Source: Acidobacteriota bacterium (GTDB lineage Bacteria > Acidobacteriota > Vicinamibacteria > Vicinamibacterales > UBA2999). Taken from it: 64,000 nucleotides of DNA. The notes below the pieces were generated by a model that was not told where the DNA came from, made no database searches, and worked only from the letters and a program-made list of their open reading frames with translations. Position numbers and translations under genes: made by a program. The stretch spans positions 1 to 64,000 of the forward strand of contig JAUSDY010000021.1 in NCBI GenBank assembly GCA_030650395.1, given 5' to 3'. This document shows positions 61,253 to 64,000 of this stretch, piece by piece (the first letter of the stretch is position 1; each line of letters opens with the position of its first letter).

Positions 61253-62558
61253 ACTGACTGACCTCCGCAAAACCTTCGGCAAGACCGTGGCGGTCGACGG
61301 CCTTTCGCTCTCGGTTCGCAAGGGCGAGCTGTTCGGTCTGTTAGGCCCGAACGGCGCCGGCAAGAGCACCACCGTCAGCCTGTCAGTCGGACTGCTGGCG
61401 CCTGATTCAGGACAGGTCTCGATCGAAGGGCTCGGCAACCCGATGGAGCCGGCCGTTCGGCAGCGCATCGGTGTGGCGACGCAAGCCGTCGCGCTCTACG
61501 AGCAGCTGAGCGGCGAAGAAAACCTGCGGTTCTTCGGCGAGGTCTATGGCCTCAGCGGCGCGACGCTGTCGTCGCGCGTGGCGTGGTGCCTCGATTTTGT
61601 TGGACTGACCGATCGCAAGGGCGATCGGGTGGGCACCTACTCAGGCGGCATGAAGCGCCGGCTCAACCTCGCCGCCGCGCTCGTGCACGAGCCCGACCTG
61701 CTGCTGCTCGACGAACCCACCGTGGGCGTCGACCCGCAATCGCGCAACAAGATTTTCGAGAACATCGAGACGCTGCATCGCGAGGGCCGCACCATCATTT
61801 ACACGACGCATTACATGGAAGAGGCCGAGCGCCTTGGCGACCGCACCGCCTACATCGTGATCAAGCCGGGGTTCGGCACCGCCTCGGAACAGATGTTTTA
61901 CGGCTCGCCGAGAGAAATCGAGCTCGGCGTCGACCCGCGGCGCCAGGCCGAGGCCGGCATGGTGGAAGGCCTGCTGATGAAACACGCCTCCGCCGACATG
62001 CAGAAGATGTTTACCGACCCCGCGGCCTCCGCGCAGATGGCGGAGAAGGCGCTGGCCGACATCAAGCGGGCACCCGCAGGGGTAGCTCCCCAGCTGGCCC
62101 CCGTGGAACGGTTCCTCGGCGAGCTCAAAACCTTCATGGGCTCGGCGGCCTCCGCCGGTCCAGGCGCCGCTGCGGGCGGATCCAACGAATGGCAGCCGCT
62201 CAAGATCACTGCGAAGGATGTGGCCCGCGAGTATCGCGGACCGCAGAACGCCTTCGACATCACGTTTCCCCAGGGCGTGATCTGGGGCTCGATCGGATGC
62301 GTGATGACGTTCGGCATCAGCCTGGTGACCGAACGCACGCACGGCACGCTGGTCCGCTTGCGCATGGCGCCGCTCAACCGGGGGCAGATTCTCGGCGGCA
62401 AGGCACTGGCGTGTTTTCTCTCGATCATGCTCGTGGAGGTGATCTTCGTGATCTTCGTGTGCTTCGTGGTTGCCTTTAAATATACTCACCTGATGCGAAA
62501 GTCGCTGCTGGCGAGTTCCGTCATCCTGGTATACGAATTACTTCCGCTGACATGTTGA
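61245..62558 (+). CDS. Abnormal fusion of ABC-2 ATPase and partial permease
   Basis: 437 residues. Residues 1-~205 are an ABC exporter ATPase ([65 protein letters not shown]). At DRTAYI it passes straight into the extracytoplasmic domain of an ABC-2 permease ([40 protein letters not shown]) and two membrane segments ([40 protein letters not shown]). The ATPase C-terminus, permease helix 1 and the last helices are missing, and the tail after VAFKY is off-family. An internal deletion joining two adjacent genes is the likely cause; a mis-assembly is possible. Confidence 0.75.
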   Translation: MLTLTDLRKTFGKTVAVDGLSLSVRKGELFGLLGPNGAGKSTTVSLSVGLLAPDSGQVSIEGLGNPMEPAVRQRIGVATQAVALYEQLSGEENLRFFGEVYGLSGATLSSRVAWCLDFVGLTDRKGDRVGTYSGGMKRRLNLAAALVHEPDLLLLDEPTVGVDPQSRNKIFENIETLHREGRTIIYTTHYMEEAERLGDRTAYIVIKPGFGTASEQMFYGSPREIELGVDPRRQAEAGMVEGLLMKHASADMQKMFTDPAASAQMAEKALADIKRAPAGVAPQLAPVERFLGELKTFMGSAASAGPGAAAGGSNEWQPLKITAKDVAREYRGPQNAFDITFPQGVIWGSIGCVMTFGISLVTERTHGTLVRLRMAPLNRGQILGGKALACFLSIMLVEVIFVIFVCFVVAFKYTHLMRKSLLASSVILVYELLPLTC

Positions 62559-63382
62559 AGCGCAAAACAGAAGGGTCCGTGCTGTGCACGTCGTGCGGCG
62601 TGCTGGTCGGCGTGAACGACGACAGCTGTTACAACTGCGGCCGCCGCAATCCCGGCTTGTGGGGGTTCGCGCCGCTGCTGCGCAGCCTCGGCAACGATTT
62701 AGGCTTCGTCAACATCGTCACCGGCGGAACCGTGATCCTGTTCCTGCTGTCGCTGGTGATGTCGCGTGACGGCGCGAGCATGGGGCTGACACCCCACAAC
62801 GCGGCGCTGCGCGTGCTCGGCGCGAGCGGCGCGTCGCCGGTGTTCGAGTTCGGATGGTGGTGGACGGTGCTCACGGCCGGATGGCTTCACGGCGGCATAC
62901 TGCACATCTTCTTCAACGTGCTCTGGATCCGCCAGCTGGGACCCGAGATCGCGAATCTGTACGGCGCCGGGCGGATGATCATCATCTACACGGTCGCGGG
63001 AGTCACTGGCTTCACCTTGAGCTCGGTACTGGGGCTGGTTTCAATTCCTTTCTTTGGGGCGTACGTCACCGTCGGTGCGTCGGCATCGATCTTCGGATTC
63101 CTCGGTGCGCTCGTCCATTACGGACGGCGCACCGGCAGCAGCCACATTGGCCAGGCAGGCCTGCAATATGCGCTCATCATGGGCGTGATGGGCCTGGTGA
63201 TGCGCGGCGTCGACAACGGCGCGCATCTCGGCGGATTTCTCGGCGGCTATCTCGCCTCGCTCATCCTCGATCCGCTGAAGAAAGAACGCATCGACCACAT
63301 CGCGATCGCGGTCGGCTGCCTGGCGATCACCTTCATCGCGATTCTTTACACCGTCATTAGCGCAATGCCCTACCTCAAATAA
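62552..63382 (+). CDS. Rhomboid-family intramembrane serine protease with zinc ribbon
   Basis: 276 residues. N-terminal zinc ribbon (CTSCGVLVGVNDDSCYNCG), then six or seven membrane helices with WWWTVLTAGWLHGGILHIFF, NVLWIRQLGPEIANLYGAGR, the catalytic serine in VGASASIFGFLGALVHYGRR and the catalytic histidine in DNGAHLGGFLGGYLAS. The Ser-His dyad is complete. Starts within the last 7 bases of the fused ABC gene. Confidence 0.9.
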   Translation: MLKRKTEGSVLCTSCGVLVGVNDDSCYNCGRRNPGLWGFAPLLRSLGNDLGFVNIVTGGTVILFLLSLVMSRDGASMGLTPHNAALRVLGASGASPVFEFGWWWTVLTAGWLHGGILHIFFNVLWIRQLGPEIANLYGAGRMIIIYTVAGVTGFTLSSVLGLVSIPFFGAYVTVGASASIFGFLGALVHYGRRTGSSHIGQAGLQYALIMGVMGLVMRGVDNGAHLGGFLGGYLASLILDPLKKERIDHIAIAVGCLAITFIAILYTVISAMPYLK

Positions 63383-63389
63383 TCAGTGC

Positions 63390-64000
63390 CTACTTGGTCG
63401 CGGTCGCGCCCTTCCTGGTCACGAGCTTCTGCACGCGCCAATTGATCAACTCGCCCACCCAGATTTCGTTTTCCGACGGACACGCGATGGCGTGAATCCA
63501 TCCGAACTCGCCGAGGTTGCGTCCCGGTTGCCCGTAGACGCCGAGCAGCTTGCCGTCGAGCGACACCTTGTAAATGCGGCTTGGGTAGAGATCACCGACG
63601 AACAACACCGGGTTCGGGCCGGGCGTCATGCACAGCGCATCGGGCGCGCCGGGCGCGAGCGATCCGGTCGTGGCATTCGGCGCTTCCTGGCCGTAGACAA
63701 TCTTGCCGCGCGTCGTATCAACCGGAACGTCGATGGTGAACTCGCGAAGGTACTTGCCCGTATTATCGAGGACCTGGATCCGGCGGTTGCCGCGATCGGC
63801 GACATAGATTTCATCTTTCGGCCCCACCGCGATGCCGTGCGGCGTGTCGAACTGTCCTGGCCCCTTGCCGAGCGAACCCCAGCTGGCGACCCACTCGCCT
63901 TTCGCATTCACCTTGGCGACGCGTGAATTAACGTAGCCGTCGCTGAAGTAGGAATTGCCCTGGGAATCCCACGCGACGTCGGTCGGCTGATTGAACGCGT
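63390..64000 (-). CDS. NHL-repeat beta-propeller protein, partial
   Basis: The frame is open to the window edge, so the N-terminus is missing. Visible C-terminal ~203 residues carry NHL blades: FNQPTDVAWDSQGNSYFSDG, FDTPHGIAVGPKDEIYVADR, GNRRIQVLDNTGKYLREFTI, PVLFVGDLYPSRIYKVSLDG, FGWIHAIACPSENEIWVGEL. Typical of secreted six-bladed propellers (peptidylglycine alpha-amidating lyase-like) in Acidobacteriota. Catalytic assignment is not possible from this part. Confidence 0.82.
   Translation of the reverse strand, partial: AFNQPTDVAWDSQGNSYFSDGYVNSRVAKVNAKGEWVASWGSLGKGPGQFDTPHGIAVGPKDEIYVADRGNRRIQVLDNTGKYLREFTIDVPVDTTRGKIVYGQEAPNATTGSLAPGAPDALCMTPGPNPVLFVGDLYPSRIYKVSLDGKLLGVYGQPGRNLGEFGWIHAIACPSENEIWVGELINWRVQKLVTRKGATATK

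Overview
High-GC bacterial chromosome segment with dense, mostly housekeeping gene content. The mixture suggests an Acidobacteriota member, most likely class Vicinamibacteria: a TonB-dependent receptor with an N-terminal carboxypeptidase-regulatory-like domain, a Ser/Thr kinase fused to WD40-like (PD40/TolB) blades, PQQ-dependent dehydrogenase plus cytochrome c, proteins joining a CxxCH heme domain to a copper type II monooxygenase-like fold, and HD-GYP, FHA and PP2C signalling. The taxonomic call is inference from gene content. No rRNA or phylogenetic marker set was available.

Layout. 1-1.2 kb: end of a renalase-like FAD oxidoreductase, then decayed DNA including a group II intron reverse-transcriptase remnant. 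1.2-9.8 kb: two cytochrome/Cu-monooxygenase-like secreted proteins, secreted proteins of unknown role and a large TonB-dependent receptor. 9.9-13.5 kb: DUF4203-like membrane protein, recR, ybaB, dnaX and the SRP RNA gene. 13.6-20.7 kb: an HD-GYP regulator converging on a compact lysine/diaminopimelate operon (asd-lysC-dapB-dapA-dapD-dapE-like). 20.8-23.6 kb: membrane protein with winged-helix regulator, ankyrin lipoprotein, alpha/beta hydrolase. 23.6-25.8 kb: a small toxin-antitoxin islet bounded by a 5' half-copy and an intact copy of tRNA-Ser(GGA). 25.8-30.3 kb: a DUF2268 lipoprotein, a peroxiredoxin and a heavy-metal-associated lipoprotein, both interrupted by in-frame UGA at the catalytic or metal-binding cysteine position and followed by bacterial SECIS-like hairpins (probable selenoproteins), plus the kinase-propeller protein. 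30.7-42.4 kb: reductase, hybrid histidine kinase, MEDS protein, two L,D-transpeptidases, FHA and PP2C proteins, EVE protein, Uup-type ABC-F ATPase and an OFA-type MFS transporter. 42.5-48.2 kb: histidine kinase-response regulator-WD40-frameshifted MauG-type cytochrome peroxidase. 48.2-57.7 kb: nucleotidyltransferase pair, M20 peptidase, RluA-like protein, D-threonine-aldolase-like enzyme, PQQ dehydrogenase with diheme cytochrome, ABC-F ATPase and CAP protein. 57.7-64 kb: barrel-like protein, a four-helix-bundle (S23/IVP) gene between inverted repeat arrays, CNNM/CorC protein, an abnormal ATPase-permease fusion, rhomboid protease and a partial NHL-propeller protein.

The most distinctive non-coding feature is a set of short tandem-repeat arrays (7-, 8-, 9-, 18- or 21-bp units), often in two inverted halves that can fold into long hairpins. 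They sit at gene ends, often supplying or abutting the stop codon, and a few lie inside genes, where the period is a multiple of three. One pair of arrays flanks the S23-family gene, and its unit core recurs at two distant loci. This repeat system and the two UGA-containing genes are the parts most worth follow-up.
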